A stretch of 36,056 nt of DNA from Bacteroidales bacterium (GTDB lineage: Bacteria; Bacteroidota; Bacteroidia; Bacteroidales; UBA1715). How positions within the stretch are numbered: the stretch's first letter is position 1; the number at the start of each line of letters is the position of its first letter. Below, one piece after another: positions 25,118 to 31,960 of this stretch. Under the pieces are notes generated by a model. It made no database searches. It was not told the origin of the DNA and saw only the letters and a program-made list of their open reading frames with translations. The stretch lies in NCBI GenBank assembly GCA_024402335.1, contig JAKSTZ010000022.1:1-36056 (forward strand). The letters run 5' to 3'. The translations under genes and the position numbers were made by a program.

Positions 25118-25747
25118 TTATATGTATTCCCAATGCAGACCGTGCGCTGTTTTTTGTTTACCGCTAAGTGCTTTTTGTATCGCTCTGTTGCCGTATTTTT
25201 TATCTGCGAATTTTATACAATCAAAAATTACACCTGTTTCAATACACCGAATTTTTCGTGCCCAAGGGTGCTGAGCACCACGTTTTTTATTCGGGCTGTT
25301 TAGTTGGGCAATACGGGCGCGCTCTTTCATTTCGTCCGTCCATACAACTGGACGCAAAACACCTTGTTGCCATAATCTTTTTACGGTTTTACTTACTTTT
25401 TCTCTATATTCTTGGGTTCTCTCATAACTTTTACTCAATCCTGTTGCCCAAGCGTGTTGATTGTTCATTTTTTGCGTGCACCATTCTAGGTTGTCAATAG
25501 AGTTGTTTGATTTGTTGCCGTCTTTGTGGTTTATTTGTGGAAATTTATTTGGGTTTGGAATAAATGCTTTTGCAACCAAGCGATGGACATAACGTCTAAA
25601 TTGTTGATTTTTTATTGACATCATAACCGTTAAATAGCCGTGTCCGTTATCGGTTGTTGTTAGTATTTTGTATTTACTTTTTACTTTACCTAGATTTGAG
25701 ACCATATAACCATCGTATTCTGTATTTTTCCAAATCTCGTCTTGCAT
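25118..25747 (-). CDS. HNH homing endonuclease-like protein with NUMOD4
   Basis: 209 residues, ATG after AAAGGAG. Domain order is typical of free-standing phage homing enzymes: NUMOD4 at about 1-30 (EIWKNTEYDGYMVSNLGKVK), an HNH_3 nuclease at about 52-95 (YVHRLVAKAFIPNPN, then INHKDGNKSNNSIDNLEWCT), and a C-terminal NUMOD1-like DNA-binding part (KIRCIETGVIFDCIKFADKK). These enzymes cut a site in related phages and spread by repair. It overlaps the upstream gene by 62 bases and sits just before the capsid promoter, consistent with a late insertion. Confidence 0.9.
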   Translation of the reverse strand: MQDEIWKNTEYDGYMVSNLGKVKSKYKILTTTDNGHGYLTVMMSIKNQQFRRYVHRLVAKAFIPNPNKFPQINHKDGNKSNNSIDNLEWCTQKMNNQHAWATGLSKSYERTQEYREKVSKTVKRLWQQGVLRPVVWTDEMKERARIAQLNSPNKKRGAQHPWARKIRCIETGVIFDCIKFADKKYGNRAIQKALSGKQKTAHGLHWEYI

Positions 25748-26087
25748 AACAATACTCCTTTGCCGTGCTACTCAATATACAGTGTTGGCAGGGATTGAGT
25801 GTTTCCTTTTCGGTGGCGAACCTATCCAACGCATTTATTATAATATTTTTATTCTTTTGATTCAAGTTATAATTTTCTAACGCATAACTGCATAAGTCAT
25901 ATTTTTGTGCCTCCCATTCACAAGGCATTTTTATATCTTTTATATTGTTTATTATTTTTATTGCTGGAAATTTATTTTGTTCTAGCGAATACAATTTAGG
26001 TGGAAGCCAGTATTTCGCGACATAATGCTCAATAGAATATTCCCCCTTTGGTATCTCTAACCCAGATAATATACAAATGTTTGACAT
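25686..26087 (-). CDS. Hypothetical protein with HNH-like motif
   Basis: 133 residues, ATG after GGGAG. The start (NICILSGLEIPKGEYSIEHY, then VAKYWLPP) recalls zinc-bound HNH-like folds in which an EH pair follows a Cys/Gly turn. A later NPCQHCILSSTAKEYC adds Cys residues that may bind metal. The last 20 codons overlap the HNH endonuclease gene in another frame, so the C-terminus may have been altered by insertion of that gene. Function unknown. Confidence 0.55.
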   Translation of the reverse strand: MSNICILSGLEIPKGEYSIEHYVAKYWLPPKLYSLEQNKFPAIKIINNIKDIKMPCEWEAQKYDLCSYALENYNLNQKNKNIIINALDRFATEKETLNPCQHCILSSTAKEYCYARRDLEKYRIRWLYGLKSR

Positions 26088-26114
26088 ATTACACTCCCTG
26101 TTTTTTATGGCAAT

Positions 26115-26139
26115 AAAAAAGTCGGCTTATGGTGCCGAC
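26115..26139 (-). terminator. Rho-independent terminator
   Basis: Stem GTCGGC / GCCGAC (26121-26126 and 26134-26139), 7-base loop, followed on the minus strand by six T. It separates the DGR-side genes from the homing endonuclease and capsid region. Confidence 0.85.
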
Positions 26140-26151
26140 AAAACCGCAGTG

Positions 26152-26184
26152 TTATTTTCCACCTTTTTTCTTTCCGCAAGGCAT
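26152..26184 (-). CDS. Ten-residue micro-ORF, MPCGKKKGGK
   Basis: ATG at 26184, TAA at 26154-26152, with a strong AAAGGAGG ribosome site 7 bases upstream. The peptide is highly basic with one Cys. A ribosome site this strong in front of so short a frame, right before a terminator, suggests it is translated or acts as a leader. Tiny Lys/Gly peptides occur in other podophages, but no role is known to me. Confidence 0.45.
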   Translation of the reverse strand: MPCGKKKGGK

Positions 26185-26209
26185 AGGTTCCTCCTTTGTT
26201 ATATGTTTA

Positions 26210-26785
26210 TTATTTAATAGTGCAAGTGAACGTTATCGTTGCGCCATCTTGGAACGTTCCAATAAATGTAAATCCTGCGTTTTCCCAATCCTCGGCGTAT
26301 TGTTGATAGGTTCCCAGTGTTTCGTCTGACGAATTTTTTATTGTCATAAGCCACATATCGCTTGATTCGTCATAAACCATATTTCCTTTTGTGACATTCT
26401 TTGTTTCAACATTAGGAAATAACTCTCGTAATGTTTCTACAAAGTTTTCCATCGAGCAAGATATTTGGTGTGGAAAAAACTCTAATTCTGATTTTACTGC
26501 TTTTCTAACGTGGCACCCAGATAAAACAACTTTTGCTGTCAAATCCGAACAAGATACAGAAATATATTTTATTATAGACAATACGTCTGATTTATAAAAA
26601 TCGCCAGCAGCACCATTATTTATAATTTCTGGCAATTCGTTATAATCGCCTGTGAAATGACTATCTGTTGTTGCCCTGATAGTCACGTCACTAGAAGCAG
26701 ATACAATTTCAATTCCACCCTGTGGTGCTATTTTTTCTATTGGGCTTATTTTATACAGAGTATCTAATTCTAGTGTATTTGACAT
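26210..26785 (-). CDS. Hypothetical, probably structural protein
   Basis: 191 residues, ATG after AAAGGAC. Acidic and beta-rich: LYKISPIEKIAPQGGIEIVS, strands such as KVVLSGCHVRKAV, a WLMTIKNSSDETLGTYQQYA segment and a C-terminus TFQDGATITFTCTIK. It looks like a small particle-associated or adhesin-like domain. No family recognised. It lies between the DGR module and the terminator, in the same transcript. Confidence 0.6.
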   Translation of the reverse strand: MSNTLELDTLYKISPIEKIAPQGGIEIVSASSDVTIRATTDSHFTGDYNELPEIINNGAAGDFYKSDVLSIIKYISVSCSDLTAKVVLSGCHVRKAVKSELEFFPHQISCSMENFVETLRELFPNVETKNVTKGNMVYDESSDMWLMTIKNSSDETLGTYQQYAEDWENAGFTFIGTFQDGATITFTCTIK

Positions 26786-26827
26786 TTTTAAGTCCTTTTG
26801 TAAAAAAGTTTTATTTTTTCAAACATT

Positions 26828-27109
26828 TTATATTCTTTTAATCCAGTTTATAACTTTTTCTTGTATTTTTGAAATCCATACAGAAATCTTTTCTTTTAAC
26901 CATTTACAGATTGGTAATATGATTAAAGTCCATAAACCACCAAATGTTGCACCAACCATCAACCTCAACCATTCAAATATAGCCAAGACGAATTGAATTA
27001 GTGCCTCTTTTAAGGTTGTCCAAGCGTTTTTCCAAGCGTCAACAATAAATGTGACATACTTTTCCCAACACTCTTTCCAGATTGACTTTGTTTCTGTTTT
27101 TTTAGACAT
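26828..27109 (-). CDS. Trp-rich amphipathic membrane protein
   Basis: 93 residues, ATG after GGAGG. Contains eleven Trp. Long amphipathic helices surround a hydrophobic centre (LIQFVLAIFEWLRLMVGATF, then GGLWTLIILPICKWL), and the C-terminus is basic (ISKIQEKVINWIKRI). It has its own promoter (27132-27160). It could be a second holin-like or membrane-remodelling protein. It does not resemble the DGR accessory protein Avd, which is a soluble four-helix bundle. Confidence 0.6.
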   Translation of the reverse strand: MSKKTETKSIWKECWEKYVTFIVDAWKNAWTTLKEALIQFVLAIFEWLRLMVGATFGGLWTLIILPICKWLKEKISVWISKIQEKVINWIKRI

Positions 27110-27131
27110 ATTGTCCTCCTTTCTTTTTTAT

Positions 27132-27160
27132 ATTAAAACATAATAAAATTCTTATGTCAA
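27132..27160 (-). promoter_or_regulatory. Sigma70-like promoter for the 26828-27109 gene
   Basis: Minus-strand TTGACA (27160-27155), exactly 17 bases, TTTAAT (27137-27132). It lies at the stop codon of the preceding gene and about 25 bases before the start of the next, so that gene can be expressed apart from the DGR. Confidence 0.6.
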
Positions 27161-27445
27161 TGTTAAACATCTGTCCATTTTTGCTATTGTGGCAAGAAAT
27201 GGCAAATCGTCTTTATGTTTTTCTAATTGTCCAGTAATTATACTAGACCCAGTAAATACAAAATATGTTTTGTTTTCATATACAAATTGAATCTTTGTGC
27301 ATAATTTTGTATATTTGGAATTTATTACAGCAAATGCAATAATTTCTATTTCTTTGTCTATAACATTTTCCATTTTCATTTTCTCGCCAACTAACATAAT
27401 ATCGTCTTTGGCAATATCACTGAATCTTTTTATTGTGTTGTTCAT
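27152..27445 (-). CDS. Hypothetical protein linked to the DGR reverse transcriptase
   Basis: 97 residues, overlapping the RT gene by 29 bases, with only a weak ribosome site, so translation is probably coupled to RT. Predicted beta-rich, with MENVIDKEIEIIAFAVINSK, a TKIQFVYENKTYFVFTGSS strand pair and QLEKHKDDLPFLATIAKMDR. Proteins with this IxFxxxxxxxxxFTGS pattern occur as uncharacterised phage proteins, and the fold could be a small nucleic-acid-binding barrel. It does not look like the helical Avd. A role as DGR accessory factor is possible from linkage only. Confidence 0.65.
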   Translation of the reverse strand: MNNTIKRFSDIAKDDIMLVGEKMKMENVIDKEIEIIAFAVINSKYTKLCTKIQFVYENKTYFVFTGSSIITGQLEKHKDDLPFLATIAKMDRCLTLT

Positions 27446-28460
27446 TTTTGAGATACCTCATAAATCCGTTTATTTTTGTTGCTATTTTAAGATGGTGCGA
27501 ATTTGCATATTTAATCCAACCAAAATACGAACCAATCCTACTTAATGCTTGTTCAACTGGTATAAATCCTTTGTTATAACCCTTTTTTGTTTTTCTAATT
27601 TTTTTTATCATTCGTCTTGCAGTTCTTTTTCTTACCAAAATATATCTTTTCTTATTTCGTCTAAAATGTCTATAACCTAAAAAATCCACGCCATTTTTTA
27701 TATGTGATATTTCTGCTTTTGAATATGTTAGTTTTAATCGCTTGTCTAAAAATACACGAATTTTTTCTTTCCACTCTGCCAACTGTTTTTTATTATTCGA
27801 AAATAAACAGAAATCGTCACAATATCTTAAATAATATTTACATTTTAACTTGTTTTTTATATAATAGTCAAGTTCATTTAGATACCAATTACCAGCCCAT
27901 TGTGAAAAATAATTTCCTATGGGTAAATTTGTATCGCCAGGAAATGAACGCACAATGTCCTCTATCAGCCACAATAAATCTTTGTCTTTTATCTTATGTT
28001 TTATAATGTCCATCAGTATATCGTGATTGACGCTTGGGTAAAATTTACGAATATCGCATTTCAGAAAATAATCATTGTTTGCTATAAACTGCATAACTCT
28101 TTTACTTCCTTTGTGCATTCCACGTCCGTCAATAGAGGCATAAGTATCAGTTATAAATAATTTTTCTAAGATGGGAATTAAAATCAACATAAGCGCGTGT
28201 TGAACGATTCGGTCTGGCACGAACGGCAACATATAAATAATTCGTTTTTTGGGTTCGTATATTTCTTTTTCAGTATATTTTGCTGTATGAAAGTTTTTAT
28301 GAATTATATCTTGTCTGATTCGTTCAAGATTGTTTTCTGGGTCTTGCATAAATTTTTTAACATAATCACGTTTTTTCTTGCCCAGAATAGCATTATGGAG
28401 TGCTTGGGTAAAATTCTCTTTGGAAATAAATTGTTCCCATAAGTGCCCGTATCTTTTCAT
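27417..28460 (-). CDS. DGR-type reverse transcriptase
   Basis: 347 residues. Motifs in order: LKCDIRKFYPSVNHDIL with catalytic D136, LPIGNYFSQWAGNWYLNELD at 179-198, YCDD at 213-216 (catalytic pair), and VDFLGYRHF at 258-266. The IGxxxSQ form of motif 4, in place of QGxxxSP, separates DGR enzymes from group II intron and retron RTs. There is no maturase or endonuclease domain, and the C-terminus is very basic. It copies the template repeat RNA with errors at adenines. The start lacks a Shine-Dalgarno site, suggesting low expression. TR lies 142 bases upstream. Confidence 0.93.
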   Translation of the reverse strand: MKRYGHLWEQFISKENFTQALHNAILGKKKRDYVKKFMQDPENNLERIRQDIIHKNFHTAKYTEKEIYEPKKRIIYMLPFVPDRIVQHALMLILIPILEKLFITDTYASIDGRGMHKGSKRVMQFIANNDYFLKCDIRKFYPSVNHDILMDIIKHKIKDKDLLWLIEDIVRSFPGDTNLPIGNYFSQWAGNWYLNELDYYIKNKLKCKYYLRYCDDFCLFSNNKKQLAEWKEKIRVFLDKRLKLTYSKAEISHIKNGVDFLGYRHFRRNKKRYILVRKRTARRMIKKIRKTKKGYNKGFIPVEQALSRIGSYFGWIKYANSHHLKIATKINGFMRYLKNEQHNKKIQ

Positions 28461-28601
28461 TTTATTGCTGGTTCGGTGCTTTCAGAAATCCTTACTAACA
28501 CCTTACCACCCCTGATTAGTATTTCCGCTTTCGCGAGAGGTAAAAGAATCAGCCCTTGCTATTTAACCTGTTGGGTTAGGAATTAACTAGATACCAAGGT
28601 A

Positions 28602-28714
28602 TCGCACCGCGCGCAGCGTTATTCGCATTACGTTCAACGCCAGCATTATTCGCATTCCGAGACAACGACCCCGAATTCGCGCCATTGTTCCAATTCGCAC
28701 CAGCGTGCAACCGC
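28602..28714 (-). repeat. DGR template repeat (TR)
   Basis: 113 bases aligned without gaps to the VR at an offset of 230. The coding strand has 24 adenines, of which 16 differ in the VR. All 89 other positions are identical. In the VR frame it holds ten AAT/AAC codons, the codon type best suited to broad amino-acid change by adenine mutation. Just beyond its 3' end (28591-28601) similarity continues with four differences from the VR side, at 28591, 28594, 28600 and 28601. This fits an IMH*-type element. Confidence 0.95.
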
Positions 28715-28738
28715 ACGACAAATAGAACTCTTTTACCT

Positions 28739-28758
28739 ATTTGCCAAAAATGGCAAAT
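28739..28758. other. AT-rich hairpin upstream of TR
   Basis: ATTTGCCA / TGGCAAAT with an aaaa loop. On the plus strand it is followed by T6, like a terminator, but no plus-strand gene exists here. On the RNA (minus) strand it forms a stem in the TR leader. It may position RT or block antisense transcription. Confidence 0.5.
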
Positions 28759-28768
28759 TTTTTATAAG

Positions 28769-28802
28769 GCGGCTTACGCCGCAGGTCGCGTCAAGCGCGA
28801 CC
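28769..28802 (-). other. Twin GC-rich hairpins just past the VR gene (DGR hairpin/cruciform)
   Basis: GGTCGCG / CGCGACC (28784-28790 and 28796-28802) with a 5-base loop lies 6 bases beyond the target stop codon. GCGGC-ttac-GCCGC (28769-28782) follows one base later. In Bordetella phage BPP-1, a short GC-rich DNA hairpin at this place downstream of the VR raises retrohoming. The same placement here argues that it serves as the target-recognition structure. A terminator role is unlikely because no T-run follows directly. Confidence 0.75.
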
Positions 28803-28808
28803 ATACGC

Positions 28809-30977
28809 TTATATTATTTCGTAGCAAGGGCTCGCACCGCGCGCAGCGATATCCGCATAACGCTCAACGCCAGCAGAAGCCGCAGCCCGAGACAACGACC
28901 CCGAAGACGCGCCATTGCTCCAAGCCGCACCAGCGCGCAACCGCTGTCCACCGTATGTTTGTCCCTTGTTTAGACCTTGATTAGACCAACCAGAACCGCC
29001 AGCAGCATTTATCGCTATATCTTGCCAGTAAAAGCCGTTCATTTCCCACGCCCCAAAGTTAGAAATCATAGGACGGTTTGCTGTATCATACCAACCACCG
29101 ACAGCATTTTTCTGATTCGAACCATTGACATTTGTTTGTTCGTTTGAACCCTCGGCTGTGCTGGTAAATTCGTCGTCAAAGATATAACGTCCGCCAGCCA
29201 TTTTTAACCACTGGGACTGTTCGCCAAATGTCATATTATTTGATGGTGCAACATTATAGACAGACCGTAATTGTAATGTTGGGTCTGTGTATCTTGTTCC
29301 GCCACCGTTTGACGTTGAATAAGACCCTGATTGCCAAGTGCCAGCAGAATCATATAATGATGGTATGTATGCTTGGACCCACAATCTCTTTTCAGAATTA
29401 TACACACAGACGCCTAAATTCTGGTCATATGCGTTTTTCAAATGCCAGACGGACGTGTGCATAATCTGGTTGCCTGAATTGCTGTATGAATAATACGGGT
29501 GGCTTGCTGGTAAATTCGTAAATGAACCGCCACGCAAAGGACATAACATAGCGAATCCGCCAATCATATAACCGCTGTATGTTGCAGATTTTGATACGAC
29601 TGGACTTGCTGTGCCATCGCCATTTGATACCAGATAGATATAAACTTTATCGCCTGCCGCTAACGCTGTCCCTTGGACAATCGTTGATATTTCAATCACA
29701 GAATCAGTATCGCCAACTTCGAATATATCGCCTGTTGGTGTTTTTAATACTGTTCCTGCCATAAAACGTAATGCTGTTTTACTTCCGCCTGGACGTGTCG
29801 ATGGATTAAAATCTGTTTGTATAAAATCTTTTGTTGGTAATACGTAATTTACTATACCTATACTAACCGCTTGTTTTGGGGTTATTGAAAAACTATTTAT
29901 GGCTTCTTTTACCCATTTTGTGGTTGGTATTTTTGTTGATTCGTCGTCTAAACTTGGTGTTGTTGTTGTTGGTGCACCAGGTAAATTTACGTTTGATTTA
30001 ATTTCCCATTTACCAGTTGTTGGGTTTAATTGAAAATATGTCGTGGACATATCAGTTGACATTACGACCCATTCGCCAGCAAACCAGTAATAGCCCTCGT
30101 TATCGTTTATATTACGGAAAAAGTCAAAATTATCAGGTGTATAATCGTGGTTATATGCAACCCAAGCCGTGCCGTCCCATTCTTTTATACTTGCTTGTGG
30201 AACTGGGAAACTTGTCGGCATTGTTGCGCTATTCAACCATAAATCGTGTTTGTTAAATTTGTATGTTGCCGAACTTGGTTCTGTTGTGCTTACATAACCC
30301 TTAAAAGTTAAGGAACTTGTTTTTATATCTTGCACAACTTCCTCAATCTGTGCTTTACGCATTAAACTATCTGGTGTTGCACCTTGATATGTTGTTAAAT
30401 CGTCTGTCAATGGTGCTATTTCAAATTCTGCTGTCCCCTTTGCAACCAAAGCATTTGTAATTTCAACTTCTGGTGTTTTTAGCCCACTTTGCATTTCCTG
30501 TGGAACGTTAGAATCTTTTAATACAGCACGTGTTTCTAATGTGTTTACGCTTATTAACTTGTTTATTGGGGTTGCGTCTGATGGTATTACGCCTAAAATA
30601 TCGTCTAAATAATTATCTATTTGTGCAATAATCTCTTGTAAATTTCCGCCAGTTAGTTTTGAAAAACCAGTTGTATTAACAAAAATACTTGCTGCGTCAA
30701 TACCAATTTGATTTATTTCTACGCCATCGCGGTCAACATTTGATACACGAGCATAAACATATTTTGCAGTGGTTTCGTTTGGACTATATAATAAAAGTAA
30801 ATCGTCTTGTCTAATAATACCAAGTGCTGCGTCAAAAAAACCAGGCGATAACATATCGCTTATGGTTTCGTCCTCAAAGGCACGATATAAATAAACTTGT
30901 GTCATACGTGTTGTTTGCTGTGTGCTATTTTTTAATTCAGCACCAATACAGCATAAAAAATTCGGGTTCATAGGCAT
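28809..30977 (-). CDS. DGR-diversified tail fibre / receptor-binding protein (lectin-like C-terminus)
   Basis: 722 residues from the ATG at 30977, eight bases after GGAGG. An in-frame ATG at 30995 overlaps the ribosome site. The N-terminus (PNFLCCIGAELKNSTQQTTR) probably attaches to the tail. The middle has small beta modules of tail-fibre type (DLWLNSATMPTSFP, YYWFAGEWVVMS, TTGKWEIKSNVNLPG). The last ~200 residues resemble the C-type-lectin/formylglycine-enzyme-like fold used by DGR targets (FGAWEMNGFYWQDIAINAAG, GGQRLRAGAAW, then ARGASPC). The VR covers residues about 679-716, where lectin folds display the ligand-binding surface. It should determine host-receptor choice. Confidence 0.88.
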   Translation of the reverse strand: MPMNPNFLCCIGAELKNSTQQTTRMTQVYLYRAFEDETISDMLSPGFFDAALGIIRQDDLLLLYSPNETTAKYVYARVSNVDRDGVEINQIGIDAASIFVNTTGFSKLTGGNLQEIIAQIDNYLDDILGVIPSDATPINKLISVNTLETRAVLKDSNVPQEMQSGLKTPEVEITNALVAKGTAEFEIAPLTDDLTTYQGATPDSLMRKAQIEEVVQDIKTSSLTFKGYVSTTEPSSATYKFNKHDLWLNSATMPTSFPVPQASIKEWDGTAWVAYNHDYTPDNFDFFRNINDNEGYYWFAGEWVVMSTDMSTTYFQLNPTTGKWEIKSNVNLPGAPTTTTPSLDDESTKIPTTKWVKEAINSFSITPKQAVSIGIVNYVLPTKDFIQTDFNPSTRPGGSKTALRFMAGTVLKTPTGDIFEVGDTDSVIEISTIVQGTALAAGDKVYIYLVSNGDGTASPVVSKSATYSGYMIGGFAMLCPLRGGSFTNLPASHPYYSYSNSGNQIMHTSVWHLKNAYDQNLGVCVYNSEKRLWVQAYIPSLYDSAGTWQSGSYSTSNGGGTRYTDPTLQLRSVYNVAPSNNMTFGEQSQWLKMAGGRYIFDDEFTSTAEGSNEQTNVNGSNQKNAVGGWYDTANRPMISNFGAWEMNGFYWQDIAINAAGGSGWSNQGLNKGQTYGGQRLRAGAAWSNGASSGSLSRAAASAGVERYADIAARGASPCYEII
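28832..28944 (-). repeat. DGR variable repeat (VR)
   Basis: Lies at the 3' end of the target gene, ending 21 bases before its stop codon region. Its coding-strand 3' end is the GC-only core CGCTGCGCGCGG plus TGCG, shared exactly with TR, the expected initiation-of-mutagenic-homing element. Ten residues differ from the TR-encoded version: 681 H>R, 685 N>A, 687 N>S, 691 N>S, 698 N>A, 700 N>A, 701 N>S, 707 N>Y, 709 N>D and 710 N>I. One change (codon 705) is silent. Confidence 0.95.
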
Positions 30978-30999
30978 TGGTAATCCTCCTTTCAAATAT

Positions 31000-31025
31000 C
31001 GCCAGTTTTGGGCAGATTACTGGCG
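31000..31025 (-). other. Hairpin in the leader of the DGR target gene
   Basis: CGCCAGT / ACTGGCG (31000-31006, 31019-31025) with a 12-base loop, ending about 9 bases before the AAAGGAGG ribosome site. No T-run. It may tune translation or mark an mRNA end. The region 31026-31077 shows no clear promoter. Confidence 0.5.
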
Positions 31026-31077
31026 GAATCCGTAAAAACCTTGTGTTAAAGGCGAACCCTGTCTATTTACTTACTCA

Positions 31078-31944
31078 TTATTGCTTTTTTGTTTCTTTAT
31101 TGTCAAGAAATTTTAATTTCCACCTTTCCCACATATCAGGAAAACGTGAATTGTTTTTTTTGCACGCTTCGATTGTATCTTTATCTAATACTGCTATCAG
31201 TTCCTCTTTTTTTACGCCCTCTGGGTGTTTTGTGATATTAGTAATAGAAATTCCTTGACGCATAAGTTTTACGAATCTAGCACGCTTTAATGCAATACTA
31301 GATACGCGTCCTGCATTTCTTATTTGTTTTGCACGTTGTTTTAAGGCAACTTCACGTTTGAAAGCAATACCGATAATACGTTGGATTTTCCAAATTTCAG
31401 CGTCCAATTCACGATTTTGTTTATATGTTGCGTGTTTTAGACGTGTGTTTTCAAGACGTGCAACTTCCTCACGACACGCTTTTTTTATAAGAATCAAAGT
31501 ATCAAGGTCTTTTGCTTTCATAGCGTCTGTTTCTGTATAAGAAAAAACAGATGGTGCTTCGTCTTTTACAGGTTTTTCCGCAGGAATCTCGTTTTGTGCA
31601 TTTTTTGCACATTCAGATTCACTATCAGCAACTGGTTCGTCTTGACTATTATCTTTTTCCGAATTGTCTAATTCGGCGTCTATCTCAGCAATATCAGAAT
31701 CTATTTGCACATTTTCGGCACCAGTTTCTGCTTCTGGCTGCACATTTTCGGCAGGACTTTCTGTTTCTTTAACTTCTGCCGCTTCTGCAAGTCCTAAAAT
31801 AACTTTAATTTTTAATGAAATTTCAGCACGTTTTGCTTCAAAATCAGCAGCATTTGCGTCCAGCACATTATATTGTGCTAATAAATCTTTGACTTCTGGG
31901 TCTTGTGATTTATTTGCTTCTATAAACCAATTTTTCTTAGCCAT
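31078..31944 (-). CDS. Unidentified protein with acidic middle and basic C-terminal domain
   Basis: 288 residues, ATG after AGGAGG. The N-terminal 55 residues are helical (PEVKDLLAQYNVLDANAADF). Residues about 58-130 are very acidic and Pro/Ala-rich, probably disordered. The C-terminal 150 residues are basic and helical, with KHATYKQNRELDAEIWKIQR and RARFVKLMRQGISITNITKH. The alternation of acid and base recalls assembly or packaging cofactors. It lies between the scaffold-like gene and the DGR target. No family recognised. Confidence 0.6.
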   Translation of the reverse strand: MAKKNWFIEANKSQDPEVKDLLAQYNVLDANAADFEAKRAEISLKIKVILGLAEAAEVKETESPAENVQPEAETGAENVQIDSDIAEIDAELDNSEKDNSQDEPVADSESECAKNAQNEIPAEKPVKDEAPSVFSYTETDAMKAKDLDTLILIKKACREEVARLENTRLKHATYKQNRELDAEIWKIQRIIGIAFKREVALKQRAKQIRNAGRVSSIALKRARFVKLMRQGISITNITKHPEGVKKEELIAVLDKDTIEACKKNNSRFPDMWERWKLKFLDNKETKKQ

Positions 31945-31960
31945 AATAATTTCCTCCTAA

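Larger units (their letters stand above)
28461..28808 (-). ncRNA. DGR template RNA region (TR plus flanks)
   Basis: Non-coding stretch between the target gene and RT. It holds the TR (28602-28714), a leader with three hairpins, and a 141-base spacer to RT that can itself fold (CTGATT...AATCAG near 28513-28555; TAACC-tgttg-GGTTA near 28564-28578). In known DGRs the RNA primes and templates cDNA and needs both flanks. RNA ends cannot be set from sequence. Confidence 0.75.

Noticed and set aside
28461..28590. A tRNA or group II intron remnant between TR and RT
   Set aside because: No cloverleaf, anticodon arm or intron domain V can be drawn. The RT has DGR motifs and no maturase domain.
28739..28763. 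Plus-strand rho-independent terminator
   Set aside because: The hairpin with following T6 looks like one, but there is no plus-strand gene to terminate. It more likely belongs to the DGR RNA leader.
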